DNA from: CAYQUO01 sp964420835
GTDB lineage: Bacteria; Chloroflexota; Anaerolineae; Anaerolineales; Anaerolineaceae
Assembly: GCA_964420835.1 (NCBI GenBank)
Contig: CAYQUO010000014.1
Coordinates: 1 to 64,000 of the forward strand
Direction: 5' to 3'
DNA: 64,000 nucleotides
This document shows positions 7,607-15,431 of the stretch, one piece after another. Below the pieces are notes generated by a model, which saw only the letters and a list, made by a program, of their open reading frames with translations, did no database searches and was not told the origin of the DNA. The first letter of the stretch is position 1; the number at the start of each line of letters is the position of its first letter. The position numbers and the translations under genes were made by a program.

Positions 7607-8815
7607 ATGAGCGGGAAAAGTGAAAGGCCACAGTACCAGCCAACTGCGGGAATCCTGCTTGCTGCCCTGTTCCTGTTGTACGCAACAGGATGCAGCCCAC
7701 AGGTCGCAGCCACTTCAACACCGCACATCTACGCCACCGAGTTGACAGCGGCGGTTCGACCATCTGGCGCATCCATGCCCACGCCTTCCCCATCCCCCCT
7801 GTTCACTCCTGGTCCACCGCTTAACCTGCTAACCGGTCAACTGGTGGAGGAGCCATCCCTCCTTGATCGACGCCCCGTTCTTATCAAGGTGGAGAACCTG
7901 CCGCGAATAAACCGCCCTCAATTTGGCCTTAATCTTGCCGACCATGTCTTCGAGTATTACACGGAGGAAGGCACCACGCGCTTTGCCGCCGTTTATTACG
8001 GTCAAAATTCCCCGCGGGTTGGCCCCATCCGTTCAGCCCGCTGGGTGGACATGCAACTGGTGCCTATGTACAAGGCCATCTTCATGTTCGGACGGGCATA
8101 TGATGACCTGCTGAATGCCATCCTGGAATCGGATTTTAAAGACCGCCTGGTGTTGGAGGAACCCGGATCCTGCCCTGCGCTCTGCCGCTATGACCCGGAT
8201 GGAACCAACTTCCTTGGTGCCGATCTAACTGCCTTGCCGTCCTACCTGGAAAAAAGAGGCATGGATAACTCCCGCCAGGACCTTTCCGGTTTGGTCTTTG
8301 ACCCAACTCCCCCCAATAGAGGGCACATCGTTCATACCGTCTACGTCAAGTTCTCCGGCGCCATTTATAACCGTTGGGATTTCGACGAGCTCTCCGGGCG
8401 TTACCTGCGTCACGTGGACATGGACAATGCCCCAACGGTTGACATGGAGCAATACGGGTTGTTAACCGACCAGTTGACCGGGCAGCCGGTGATGGCTGAT
8501 AATGTGGTTGTACTACTGGCGCGATACATCTACGTGATTCCGCTGGAGAATGGTGAGGTCTTCGACATCAACCTGCAGGGTTCCGGAAACGGCTGGCTCT
8601 ACCGCAATGGGCAGGTTTTCGATATCACCTGGCGGCGGGAATTTCCGCAGGATTTGGTAACACTTTACGGGGCTGATGGGCTGCCCATTGCCCTCAAGCC
8701 GGGGACAACCTGGTACGAACTGCTGCACCTCACTTCCACGCTGGATGTCACCGACGGGATGGTGCGTCATCAACTCTGGCTGCCGGCTGCCGAAGAAGCC
8801 CCCCGACCCGACTGA
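7607..8815 (+). CDS. DUF3048 (YerB-like) lipoprotein
   Basis: The product (402 aa) has a signal peptide with lipobox ATGC (lipidation near Cys29), then a Ser/Thr/Pro-rich linker to about residue 70. The DUF3048 domain follows, with the family stretches RPVLIKVENLPRINRPQFGL, EYYTEEGTTRFAAVYYG and RVGPIRSARWVDMQ. The C-terminal part (from about residue 235) matches the DUF3048 C-terminal domain, including a late GTTWYELL. YerB-type proteins are surface lipoproteins of unknown function, often linked to sporulation or envelope in Firmicutes. AAGGGGAGG at 7592-7599 is the ribosome site for ATG 7607. The gene stands alone between divergent membrane-protein genes and the tungstate transporter. Confidence 0.88.
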   Translation: MSGKSERPQYQPTAGILLAALFLLYATGCSPQVAATSTPHIYATELTAAVRPSGASMPTPSPSPLFTPGPPLNLLTGQLVEEPSLLDRRPVLIKVENLPRINRPQFGLNLADHVFEYYTEEGTTRFAAVYYGQNSPRVGPIRSARWVDMQLVPMYKAIFMFGRAYDDLLNAILESDFKDRLVLEEPGSCPALCRYDPDGTNFLGADLTALPSYLEKRGMDNSRQDLSGLVFDPTPPNRGHIVHTVYVKFSGAIYNRWDFDELSGRYLRHVDMDNAPTVDMEQYGLLTDQLTGQPVMADNVVVLLARYIYVIPLENGEVFDINLQGSGNGWLYRNGQVFDITWRREFPQDLVTLYGADGLPIALKPGTTWYELLHLTSTLDVTDGMVRHQLWLPAAEEAPRPD

Positions 8816-8890
8816 ATGCTCGTTTTCACACCCTGCAGCCCTGTCCATTATCGATGGTCAACCCGGCTGGTGGGGGCATCCTCCCGTTTC

Positions 8891-8919
8891 TTCTCAAAGT
8901 GGGTCGATCATGGTATAAA
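8891..8919 (+). promoter_or_regulatory. Candidate promoter of the tungstate transporter
   Basis: TTCTCA at 8891-8896 and TATAAA at 8914-8919 are spaced by 17 bases, four and five matches to consensus respectively. The start of transcription would be near 8926, beside a TGCATGCA palindrome (8928-8935), leaving a leader of about 35 bases before tupA. Confidence 0.4.
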
Positions 8920-8960
8920 CAAATGTATGCATGCAACTATACACCCAGAGGAGAAATGAG

Positions 8961-9890
8961 ATGAATAGAACGCCTATGAACCTGCTTGGTTTGATCGTCA
9001 CAATCGCTATCCTGCTGTCGGCCTGCGCTCCAGTTGCCACCGTGGCTCCCAGCCCGGAGCCGCAGGAAGTTGTGCAGCCGACCTCAGTTCCACCCACCGA
9101 GGTGCCTGTTCCCAAACCGGAAAACCCCGAGGTGATCCTGGCCACGACCACCAGCACCCGTGACACCGGCCTGCTGGACGAATTGTTGCCCATGTTCCTG
9201 GAGAAGACCGGTTACAACGTAAAAATGGTTGCCGTAGGCACTGGAGAAGCCCTTAAGATGGGACAGGAAGGGAACGCGGACGTGCTGTTGGTGCACGCCC
9301 CGGCATCCGAAGAGGCTTTCATGAAGGAAGGCTATGGCAGCGATCGGCGGCTGGTAATGCACAATGATTTCATTATCGTTGGCCCGGCTGATGACCCGGC
9401 CGGCATCAAGAGCTTGAAGACCACCGTGGAAGCCCTGTCCGCAATCGCCACATCCGGGGACACCTTCGTCTCGCGGGCGGACGATTCCGGAACACACAAA
9501 ATGGAGTTAAAACTGTGGAAAACAGCGGAGATCACCCCTGAAGGCGATTGGTACCTGGAGACCGGCCAGGGGATGGCCGACACACTGCGCATTGCCTCCG
9601 AAAAGGGCGCCTACACGCTGACTGACCGCGGCACCTATCTGGCCCAGAAAGACACCCTGCATCTGGATATTCTTTTTGAAGGTGATGCGGCACTGCTGAA
9701 TATTTATCACGTCATTGTGGTCAACCATGAGAAGTGGCCTTCAACCAACCAGGAGGGTGCGGTGGCCTTTGCCGAATTCCTTACCTCACCGGAGACCCAG
9801 GAATTCGTTCGCACGTTTGGTGTGGATAAATACGGACAACCCTTGTTCTTCCCGGATGCGGGCAAAGCCGAGGATGAGGTCGGCCAGTAA
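8961..9890 (+). CDS. tupA: Tungstate ABC transporter substrate-binding lipoprotein
   Basis: The product (309 aa) is the extracytoplasmic tungstate-binding protein of a Tup importer. It has a lipobox LLSAC (Cys22), a Pro/Val-rich linker and a binding fold beginning with ILATTTSTRDTGLL, the TupA oxyanion-binding signature. Further family segments are VGTGEALKMGQEGNADVLLVHAP, written here as two adjoining parts VGTGEALKMGQ and NADVLLVHAP, and SRADDSGTHKMELKLW. ATG 8961 is preferred over 8931 because AGAGGAG at 8947-8953 precedes it and the lipoprotein signal then starts cleanly. Tungstate would serve tungsten or molybdenum enzymes typical of anaerobes. A terminator follows the gene, which would make binding protein more abundant than permease. 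Confidence 0.93.
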   Translation: MNRTPMNLLGLIVTIAILLSACAPVATVAPSPEPQEVVQPTSVPPTEVPVPKPENPEVILATTTSTRDTGLLDELLPMFLEKTGYNVKMVAVGTGEALKMGQEGNADVLLVHAPASEEAFMKEGYGSDRRLVMHNDFIIVGPADDPAGIKSLKTTVEALSAIATSGDTFVSRADDSGTHKMELKLWKTAEITPEGDWYLETGQGMADTLRIASEKGAYTLTDRGTYLAQKDTLHLDILFEGDAALLNIYHVIVVNHEKWPSTNQEGAVAFAEFLTSPETQEFVRTFGVDKYGQPLFFPDAGKAEDEVGQ

Positions 9891-9922
9891 GGGGTTCCGG
9901 GCAGCTTGCCTGTTATACAATT

Positions 9923-9959
9923 AAAGACCCTGGTGGGGTTTGGGGGCCAGGGTCTTTTT
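9923..9959 (+). terminator. Intrinsic terminator between tupA and tupB
   Basis: An 11-bp perfect stem pairs AAAGACCCTGG (9923-9933) with CCAGGGTCTTT (9947-9957) around a G/T-rich loop, followed by further T residues to 9959. It sits inside the tup operon, 32 bases after tupA and 21 before tupB. Partial read-through would set the stoichiometry. Confidence 0.85.
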
Positions 9960-9980
9960 CAACTGTAAAGGCGGTAATCC

Positions 9981-10682
9981 ATGGAAACCTTCCTGAAAGG
10001 CATTCAACAGGCATTCCTGTTGCTCATTCACGGTGATCCGGATGTAATTGAGATCACCCTCTTCTCATTGCGCGTTTCAGGCCTGGGCACCCTCATCAGC
10101 CTAGCCATCGGTTTGCCGTTGGGCACGCTTCTGGCCTTGGGGAAATTCCCCACCCGCAGATTCTGGATCAGCGTGGTCAACACCGGCATGGGTCTGCCGC
10201 CGGTGGTGGTTGGGCTGGTGATCTCGATCCTGCTCTGGCGCAGCGGAATTTTTGGCAGCCTGCACCTGATCTACACCCCGACGGCCATTGTCATTGCCCA
10301 GACGGTCATCTCCGCCCCGGTGGTCACCGGTTTAACGGTGGCCGCATTGCAGGCGCTTGACCCGCGCCTGCAGTTGCAGATCCTCGGCCTGGGGGCCTCA
10401 CGCCTGCAAATGGTCGGGAAACTGTGGAGCGAAGCCCGGCTGCCGCTCCTGGCCGCCTTGATGGCCGGTTTCGGTTCGGTCATTAGCGAAGTAGGTGCCT
10501 CGATGATGGTGGGTGGAAATCTGCGCCATCAGACACGCGTGCTCACCACCGCCATTGTCCTGGAAACCAGCAAGGGAGAGTTCGCAGTGGCCATCGCCCT
10601 CTCTGTAATCCTTCTCTTCCTGGCCTTCATGGTCAACTACATCCTCACCACCGTTCAGCAGCGCCAGCACAGGCCGGGGTAA
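9981..10682 (+). CDS. tupB: Tungstate ABC transporter permease
   Basis: The product (233 aa) is the membrane channel of the importer, with about five hydrophobic segments. The family start (LFSLRVSGLGTLISLAIGLP) and the coupling loop ILGLGASRLQMVGKLWSEAR near residue 136 are clear. The last part has the TupB-like GASMMVGGNLRHQTRVLTTA stretch, here ending before a final helix. ATG 9981 follows AAAGGCGG at 9967-9974. It is homologous to ModB/CysU-type permeases, but the tupA upstream fixes the substrate as tungstate, or possibly molybdate. Confidence 0.92.
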   Translation: METFLKGIQQAFLLLIHGDPDVIEITLFSLRVSGLGTLISLAIGLPLGTLLALGKFPTRRFWISVVNTGMGLPPVVVGLVISILLWRSGIFGSLHLIYTPTAIVIAQTVISAPVVTGLTVAALQALDPRLQLQILGLGASRLQMVGKLWSEARLPLLAALMAGFGSVISEVGASMMVGGNLRHQTRVLTTAIVLETSKGEFAVAIALSVILLFLAFMVNYILTTVQQRQHRPG

Positions 10683-10701
10683 AGCCCGGAGGCAGAAGAA
10701 C

Positions 10702-11778
10702 ATGAGCCTATTAACCATTCAGGACCTGGTTGTGCAGCGCCGGCAGAATGTGGTGCTGAGCGTGGACCATTTGAGTGTGGAAAAAGGCCACACTCTGGCG
10801 GTGATTGGCCCCAACGGCGCCGGCAAGAGCACATTGTTGCTGGCTATCAGTCGCCTGATGCACCCTTCAGCCGGGCGGATCGGGTTCGAGGGGCAGGATA
10901 TCCTGACAATGGACGAACTGACCTACCGTCGGCGCCTGGCCCTGGTGTTGCAGGAGCCCCTTCTCTTTAACGCCAGCGTGGAGGATAACGTGGCATCCGG
11001 CCTGCGCTTTCGGGGTCTCCCCAAAAGGGAGGTTGCCCGGCGGGTGGATGAATGGCTGGAGAAACTGGGCATTACCCACCTGCGAAAACGCCACAGCCGC
11101 CAGCTTTCCGGAGGTGAAGCCCAGCGAACCTCCCTGGCGCGTGCCTTTGCCCTGCAACCGGAACTGTTGTTGCTGGACGAGCCCTTTGGAGCGCTGGATG
11201 CCCCCACCCGCAGCCGGATTTTGGACGATTTGCACGATCTGCTGGCCGGCACCCGCACCACGACCATTTTTGTAACCCACGACCTGAACGAGGCGCTCCT
11301 TCTGGGGCAAAGTGTCGCCGTTCTGCTGGAGGGGCGCCTGCGACAGAGCGGCAGCCCTGCGGTGGTCTTCTCCAGTCCGGCCGATACCGATGTGGCTGCC
11401 TTTGTGGGGGTCGAGACCATCATCCCCGCCAGGGTCATTTCCAGCCGTGAAGGGTTGGTGACCGCGCAGGCGGGCGGCTTCACCCTGGAGGCAATGGGTG
11501 AAGCCGGGGTGGGCCAGGAGGTGTACCTTTGCCTGCGGCCGGAGGATGTGACCTTGTGGTCGGCCGATCCGAAGGAGTCCTGCAGCGCCCGCAACCGGGT
11601 GGCGGGGACGGTGTTGCGCATGGGAAGGCAGGGGCCGCTGGTGCGGGTGGTGGTGGAGTGCGGCTTCCCATTGGTGGCTCTGGTGACGCAATCCTCGGCG
11701 GCGGAACTTGGCCTGCAGCCCGGAAAATCGGTGTGTGCCAGCATGAAAACCAGCGCCATGCACCTGATACGCCGCTGA
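10702..11778 (+). CDS. tupC: Tungstate ABC transporter ATP-binding protein
   Basis: The product (358 aa) energises tungstate uptake. It has Walker A GPNGAGKST near residue 36, signature LSGGEAQRTSLARAFA, Walker B LLLLDEPFGALD and switch His in FVTHDLNEA. From about residue 240 there is an extra oxyanion-binding (MOP/TOBE-like) domain, suggesting that cytoplasmic tungstate or molybdate feeds back on transport, as in ModC-type ATPases. ATG 10702 has GGAGG at 10688-10692. The 11779-12000 stretch after it has no gene. It contains a hairpin at 11824-11845 with a T-rich loop but no T-tract after it, and then the coaE promoter. Confidence 0.9.
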   Translation: MSLLTIQDLVVQRRQNVVLSVDHLSVEKGHTLAVIGPNGAGKSTLLLAISRLMHPSAGRIGFEGQDILTMDELTYRRRLALVLQEPLLFNASVEDNVASGLRFRGLPKREVARRVDEWLEKLGITHLRKRHSRQLSGGEAQRTSLARAFALQPELLLLDEPFGALDAPTRSRILDDLHDLLAGTRTTTIFVTHDLNEALLLGQSVAVLLEGRLRQSGSPAVVFSSPADTDVAAFVGVETIIPARVISSREGLVTAQAGGFTLEAMGEAGVGQEVYLCLRPEDVTLWSADPKESCSARNRVAGTVLRMGRQGPLVRVVVECGFPLVALVTQSSAAELGLQPGKSVCASMKTSAMHLIRR

Positions 11779-11966
11779 GGGAACGGGTTATGCCAAAGGG
11801 GGGAATTCCAGGCTGCGCCCTTCGGCTACGGGTTTTTCCGTGGCCACTGCCAGGAAGATACAGATCAGGGTGGGTACAAGAAAGGGAAGGCGCACGCTGA
11901 CCGGCATGGAATTCACGGTCACGGTTACTTCCCGGCGTCGGCAAATCAGCTGCACCCTTTACTGGT

Positions 11967-11995
11967 TTGACAGCAATTCAGGCTAATATTACAAT
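11967..11995 (+). promoter_or_regulatory. Sigma70-type promoter of the coaE-cdaA-cdaR-der-lepB operon
   Basis: TTGACA at 11967-11972 and TACAAT at 11990-11995 have a 17-base spacer, 11 of 12 consensus bases. Transcription would begin near 12002, giving a very short leader before the TTG start at 12019. Confidence 0.78.
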
Positions 11996-12018
11996 GAATT
12001 TAATCCTGGGGAAGATAA

Positions 12019-13296
12019 TTGTTCCCCAAACAGGCAGGAGGTTCCCTGGCACACTGGCCTGGCAAGTTCGTCATCGGGCTCACCGGCAACATCGGCACAG
12101 GCAAGAGCGTGGTTCGCCGCATGCTTGAGCACATGGGCGCCTATGGCATTGATGCCGACGCCCTGGCTCACCGCGCCATGGCCAGGGGGGCACCCGGGCA
12201 TGCCCGGGTGGTGCAGGCATTTGGCCACTTTGTCGTGGATTCCCAGGGAGAGATCGACCGGGCGCGCCTCGGTCGCATTGTGTTCAATGACCCCGAAGCT
12301 CTGAAGGTGCTGGAAGGGATTTTGCATCCGCTGGTGGACCGGGCGGTTGACCTGCTGGTGCGCAACAGCACACAACCGGTGGCGGTCATAGAGGCCATTA
12401 AACTGCTGGAATCCGGCCTGGGGAAGAAGTGTGACTCGATCTGGGTCACCTATGCCCCCTTTGAGTTGCAAATGGAGCGCCTGATGCGCAACCGGGGCAT
12501 GAGCGAGGAGAATGCCCGCCAGCGTATCACGTCCCAACCACCGGCGGAGCAAAAGCTGGAAGCAGCCGATGTGGTCATTCACAACCGCTCCACCTTTGCT
12601 GATACATGGCGCCAGGTGAACGATGGCTGGAAGAGCGTGCGCCCAACCGGACGGCTGGTCTCCCAACACGGACCCAGGCCTGCCGAAGCGGCGCCGGCGG
12701 GAAAAGCGGCTGGTGGAATCAGTGTGCAGCGCGCCGGACCGCGTCGGGCGGCCGACATTGCCGCCCTGCTCAACCGGTTGCAGCATCCGACAACCTCCTT
12801 CACCGAGGAGGATGTAATGGCCGCCTTTGGCGAAAAGGCCTTTCTCATCCTGCAGTCCGGTGATGAACCGGTGGGCCTGGTCGGCTGGCAGGTGGAAAAC
12901 CTCATTTCCCGTGCCAGTGACCTGCTGCTTGACCCCCAGATCGATGCGATGGCGGCCATCCCGGTGCTGGTGGATGCTGTGGAGGAGGCGGCGCGGAATT
13001 TGCAGTGTGAGGCATCCATGATCCTGGTGGACGAAGCCCTGGCTTCCCATGGGATCGTCTGGAAGCGCCTGGGATACGAGGCCTGCCAGGCAGGCACCCT
13101 GGTGGACCCCGCCTGGGCGGAGGCAATGGAAGAGTTGGCCAGGCCGGGAAAGATCATTCTGTTTAAACAATGCGCAGTGAACGCATCCTGCGGCCGATTT
13201 GATCTTATTGGAAATGTTCATGGCAATTTTTACCTCAATTGGGATGGAGGACCTGCAGTAGAATTCCCTGCAGCGAACCATGGAAAGTCTGCTTAA
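12019..13296 (+). CDS. coaE: Dephospho-CoA kinase fused to a GNAT-like domain
   Basis: Residues 1 to about 200 are CoaE, the last step of coenzyme A synthesis. They show P-loop GLTGNIGTGKS, DADALAH, RARLGRIVFNDPEAL with ILHPLV, and IKLLESGLGKKCD. After a Pro/Ala-rich linker, residues about 230-385 resemble a GNAT acetyltransferase fold (LNRLQHPTTSFTEEDV, then AFLILQSGDEPVGLVGWQ, then a late WKRLGYEAC). The usual acetyl-CoA loop (RxxGxG/A) is not visible. The last 40 residues, after ILFKQ, look unstructured. The start is uncertain: TTG 12019 has GGGGAAG just upstream, and CTG 12046 follows CAGGAGG. The 3' end overlaps cdaA by 17 bases. Plain CoaE is about 200 aa, so this is a real fusion or read-through architecture. 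Confidence 0.85.
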   Translation: MFPKQAGGSLAHWPGKFVIGLTGNIGTGKSVVRRMLEHMGAYGIDADALAHRAMARGAPGHARVVQAFGHFVVDSQGEIDRARLGRIVFNDPEALKVLEGILHPLVDRAVDLLVRNSTQPVAVIEAIKLLESGLGKKCDSIWVTYAPFELQMERLMRNRGMSEENARQRITSQPPAEQKLEAADVVIHNRSTFADTWRQVNDGWKSVRPTGRLVSQHGPRPAEAAPAGKAAGGISVQRAGPRRAADIAALLNRLQHPTTSFTEEDVMAAFGEKAFLILQSGDEPVGLVGWQVENLISRASDLLLDPQIDAMAAIPVLVDAVEEAARNLQCEASMILVDEALASHGIVWKRLGYEACQAGTLVDPAWAEAMEELARPGKIILFKQCAVNASCGRFDLIGNVHGNFYLNWDGGPAVEFPAANHGKSA

Positions 13297-14164
13297 CGAA
13301 CTTATTTTCCTCTTTCAGCGCTTCACCTGGCTGAGCATGTTGGACATCCTGTTGGTGACCGTGGTCTTCTTCGCCATCCTCATGCTCGTGCGCGATACAC
13401 AGGCCATGGTTCTTCTGCGCGGCGTTGTGCTGATGGCGCTCTTCCTGGTGGTGCTCACAACCGTGATGAACCTGCCCGCTTTTTCCTGGCTGGTGCGTTC
13501 GGCCCTTCCGGCCTTCTTCTTTGCCATTCCGGTCATTTTTGCGCCCGAGATTCGCCGGGCATTGGAACGGCTGGGTCGGGCGGGCGCCGGGCAGGTCTTC
13601 TGGCGACAATCCGTACCCTCGGCGGAAGCCCAACAGGCATCCATTAAATCGGTGGTCAGCGCGGCAGCCCGCCTTTCCGCCCGCCAACATGGGGCACTTA
13701 TTGTCCTCCAGCGAACGGACAACCTGGCGGATTATGTTGCCACTGGCGTGCGCATTGATTCGGGCCTTACCCCGGAATTGCTGTTGCAGATCTTCTACCC
13801 CAACACCCCATTGCACGACGGCGCCGTAATCATCGCTGGAGGTCGTCTGATGGCTGCTGCCTGCGTAATGCCCCTTTCTGCCAGCGGTGTGCTTAACCGC
13901 TCTCCCGAGCGCCAGATGGGCCTGCGGCATCGGGCAGCCCTGGGCATTTCAGAGGCTTCTGACGCGATCGCGGTGGTCGTCTCCGAACAGACCGGATCCA
14001 TTTCCGTGGCACACGGAGGAAGGATGATCCGTCGATTGGACACCGAACGGTTGGAGAACATCCTGCTGGCGTTCTACAAGCCGGCCGAGACGGTTTACAG
14101 CGGCTGGAACCTCTTTGAACATTTTCGTCGGCTGCCGGGCGTTCATCGAAAGGTGGAGGATTGA
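13280..14164 (+). CDS. cdaA: Diadenylate cyclase, membrane-anchored
   Basis: The product (294 aa) condenses two ATP into c-di-AMP. Three N-terminal hydrophobic segments (residues about 15-95) anchor it. The DisA_N/DAC domain follows, with catalytic DGA in NTPLHDGAVII (near residue 177), the nucleotide-binding GLRHRAALG (near residue 215) and AIAVVVSEQTGSIS. The gene is flanked by its usual partner cdaR. No strong ribosome site precedes ATG 13280. An in-frame TAG at 13259-13261 limits the N-terminus, and a 5-codon ORF (ATG 13244 to that TAG) lies directly upstream in the same frame. Translation is probably coupled to coaE, whose end overlaps. Confidence 0.92.
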   Translation: MESLLNELIFLFQRFTWLSMLDILLVTVVFFAILMLVRDTQAMVLLRGVVLMALFLVVLTTVMNLPAFSWLVRSALPAFFFAIPVIFAPEIRRALERLGRAGAGQVFWRQSVPSAEAQQASIKSVVSAAARLSARQHGALIVLQRTDNLADYVATGVRIDSGLTPELLLQIFYPNTPLHDGAVIIAGGRLMAAACVMPLSASGVLNRSPERQMGLRHRAALGISEASDAIAVVVSEQTGSISVAHGGRMIRRLDTERLENILLAFYKPAETVYSGWNLFEHFRRLPGVHRKVED

Positions 14165-14166
14165 CC

Positions 14167-15423
14167 GTGGAGGCATTGAGAAAGTTCGCCCGCAGTCTTC
14201 CCACCCTCCTGCTGGCCTTTGCCCTGGCTTTGGCGGTTTGGATCTCCGCCGTCACTTCCACCGACCCGCTTCAGGAGCGCACCTATCCTGGACCGGTGGA
14301 CATCGAGATCATTGGGCAAAACCCGGCGCTTGTCCTTACGGGCGATGTGCCGGAGATGGCCGAGGTTACACTCCAGGCGCCATCCTCCATTTGGGACCGA
14401 ATTATTAATGAGCAGGTGCCGGTTCGAGCCATCCTGGACCTCTCTGGATTGCAGGCCGGCGGGCACCAGGTGCCCTTGCAGGTTCAGGTGGGTATCAGCC
14501 CCGTGGAGATTGTCAAATGGGTTCCCGAAGAGGTGTCCCTCCGCCTGGAACGGCTTTCCAGCGTCACCCTCCCCATTAACATTGTAAAACGGGGCAGCCT
14601 GCCGGTGGGTTACCAGGCTGGCAGCCCCATGCTTGAGATGGACACTGCCACCATCAGTGGCCCGCTGGACCAGGTGGCCCGTGTCCAGGAGGTGCGGGCC
14701 GTGGTGGATATCAGTTCCGTGGTCGCCAGCTTCCAGCGCACTCTTCCGTTGCAGGCGGTGGACGCCTCAGGATCGGTGGTCGAAGGCCTCACAATTTCCC
14801 CCACCCATGTTACCTTCAGCGTCGAGGTCACCCAACTGGGTGGATACCGCAATGTGGTGGTCAAGGCGGTGCTGCTTGGCCAGGTGGCAAGTGGGTACCG
14901 TGTGACCAATATCTCGGTCTACCCGGCTGCTGTCACTGTCTTCTCCGCCGATCCACAACTGGTGGCTGCCCTGCCCGGATATGTGGAGACCCTGCCAGTG
15001 GACCTTACCGGCGCCCGTGACGACATCATTACGCCCATGCAACTCAGCCTGCCGCAGGGGGTGGTCCTGGTGGGTGAACAGAACGTGGAAGTGCAGGTGG
15101 GTATTGCGTCCATTGAGGGGAGCATTAAACTAACCGATAGACCGGTGGAGATCATCGGGGTTTCAAACGACATGGAGGTTGTCATCTCACCAGCCAGCGT
15201 GGATGTACTGCTCTCCGGCCCTCTGCCCCTGCTGGACACCCTGCCGTTACGCAACGTCCGAGTCACAATTGACATGACTGAAAAAGGTCCCGGAACCTAC
15301 CAGGTGGAACCAAAGGTGGAAACCGGCCAGCCAGAGATTAGGGTTGATTCCATCCTCCCCGGCACCGTTGAGGTCACCCTGATTGCCAAGGGTAGACCTT
15401 CCCCCACACCCAGGTCCCCCTAG
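14167..15423 (+). CDS. cdaR: YbbR-domain regulator of diadenylate cyclase
   Basis: The product (418 aa) has one N-terminal membrane anchor (LPTLLLAFALALAVWISAV) followed by an extracellular array of YbbR repeats, each about 80 residues with conserved Val/Pro-rich strands (SVTLPINIVKRGSLPVGY, RNVVVKAVLLGQVASGY). CdaR proteins bind CdaA and modulate c-di-AMP synthesis. GTG 14167 is chosen because GGTGGAGGA (14152-14160) lies 6 bases upstream. A TTG at 14161, overlapping the cdaA stop, is closer than usual. The C-terminus ends in a Ser/Pro-rich tail. It is located between cdaA and der, as in many Gram-positive-type operons. Confidence 0.9.
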   Translation: MEALRKFARSLPTLLLAFALALAVWISAVTSTDPLQERTYPGPVDIEIIGQNPALVLTGDVPEMAEVTLQAPSSIWDRIINEQVPVRAILDLSGLQAGGHQVPLQVQVGISPVEIVKWVPEEVSLRLERLSSVTLPINIVKRGSLPVGYQAGSPMLEMDTATISGPLDQVARVQEVRAVVDISSVVASFQRTLPLQAVDASGSVVEGLTISPTHVTFSVEVTQLGGYRNVVVKAVLLGQVASGYRVTNISVYPAAVTVFSADPQLVAALPGYVETLPVDLTGARDDIITPMQLSLPQGVVLVGEQNVEVQVGIASIEGSIKLTDRPVEIIGVSNDMEVVISPASVDVLLSGPLPLLDTLPLRNVRVTIDMTEKGPGTYQVEPKVETGQPEIRVDSILPGTVEVTLIAKGRPSPTPRSP

Positions 15424-15431
15424 GAACGGGC

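Noticed and set aside
8928..8935. TGCATGCA palindrome near the tupA transcription start, considered as a regulator operator
   Set aside because: Only 8 bases, no second copy nearby and no similarity I can confirm to a ModE-type site.
11824..11845. Hairpin GGCTACGG with CCGTGGCC around a T-rich loop, considered as a tup terminator
   Set aside because: The T residues are in the loop and no T-tract follows the stem.
11791..11900. Short plus-strand ORF after tupC starting ATGCCAAAGG
   Set aside because: No ribosome site and no recognisable product; the stretch is intergenic before the coaE promoter.
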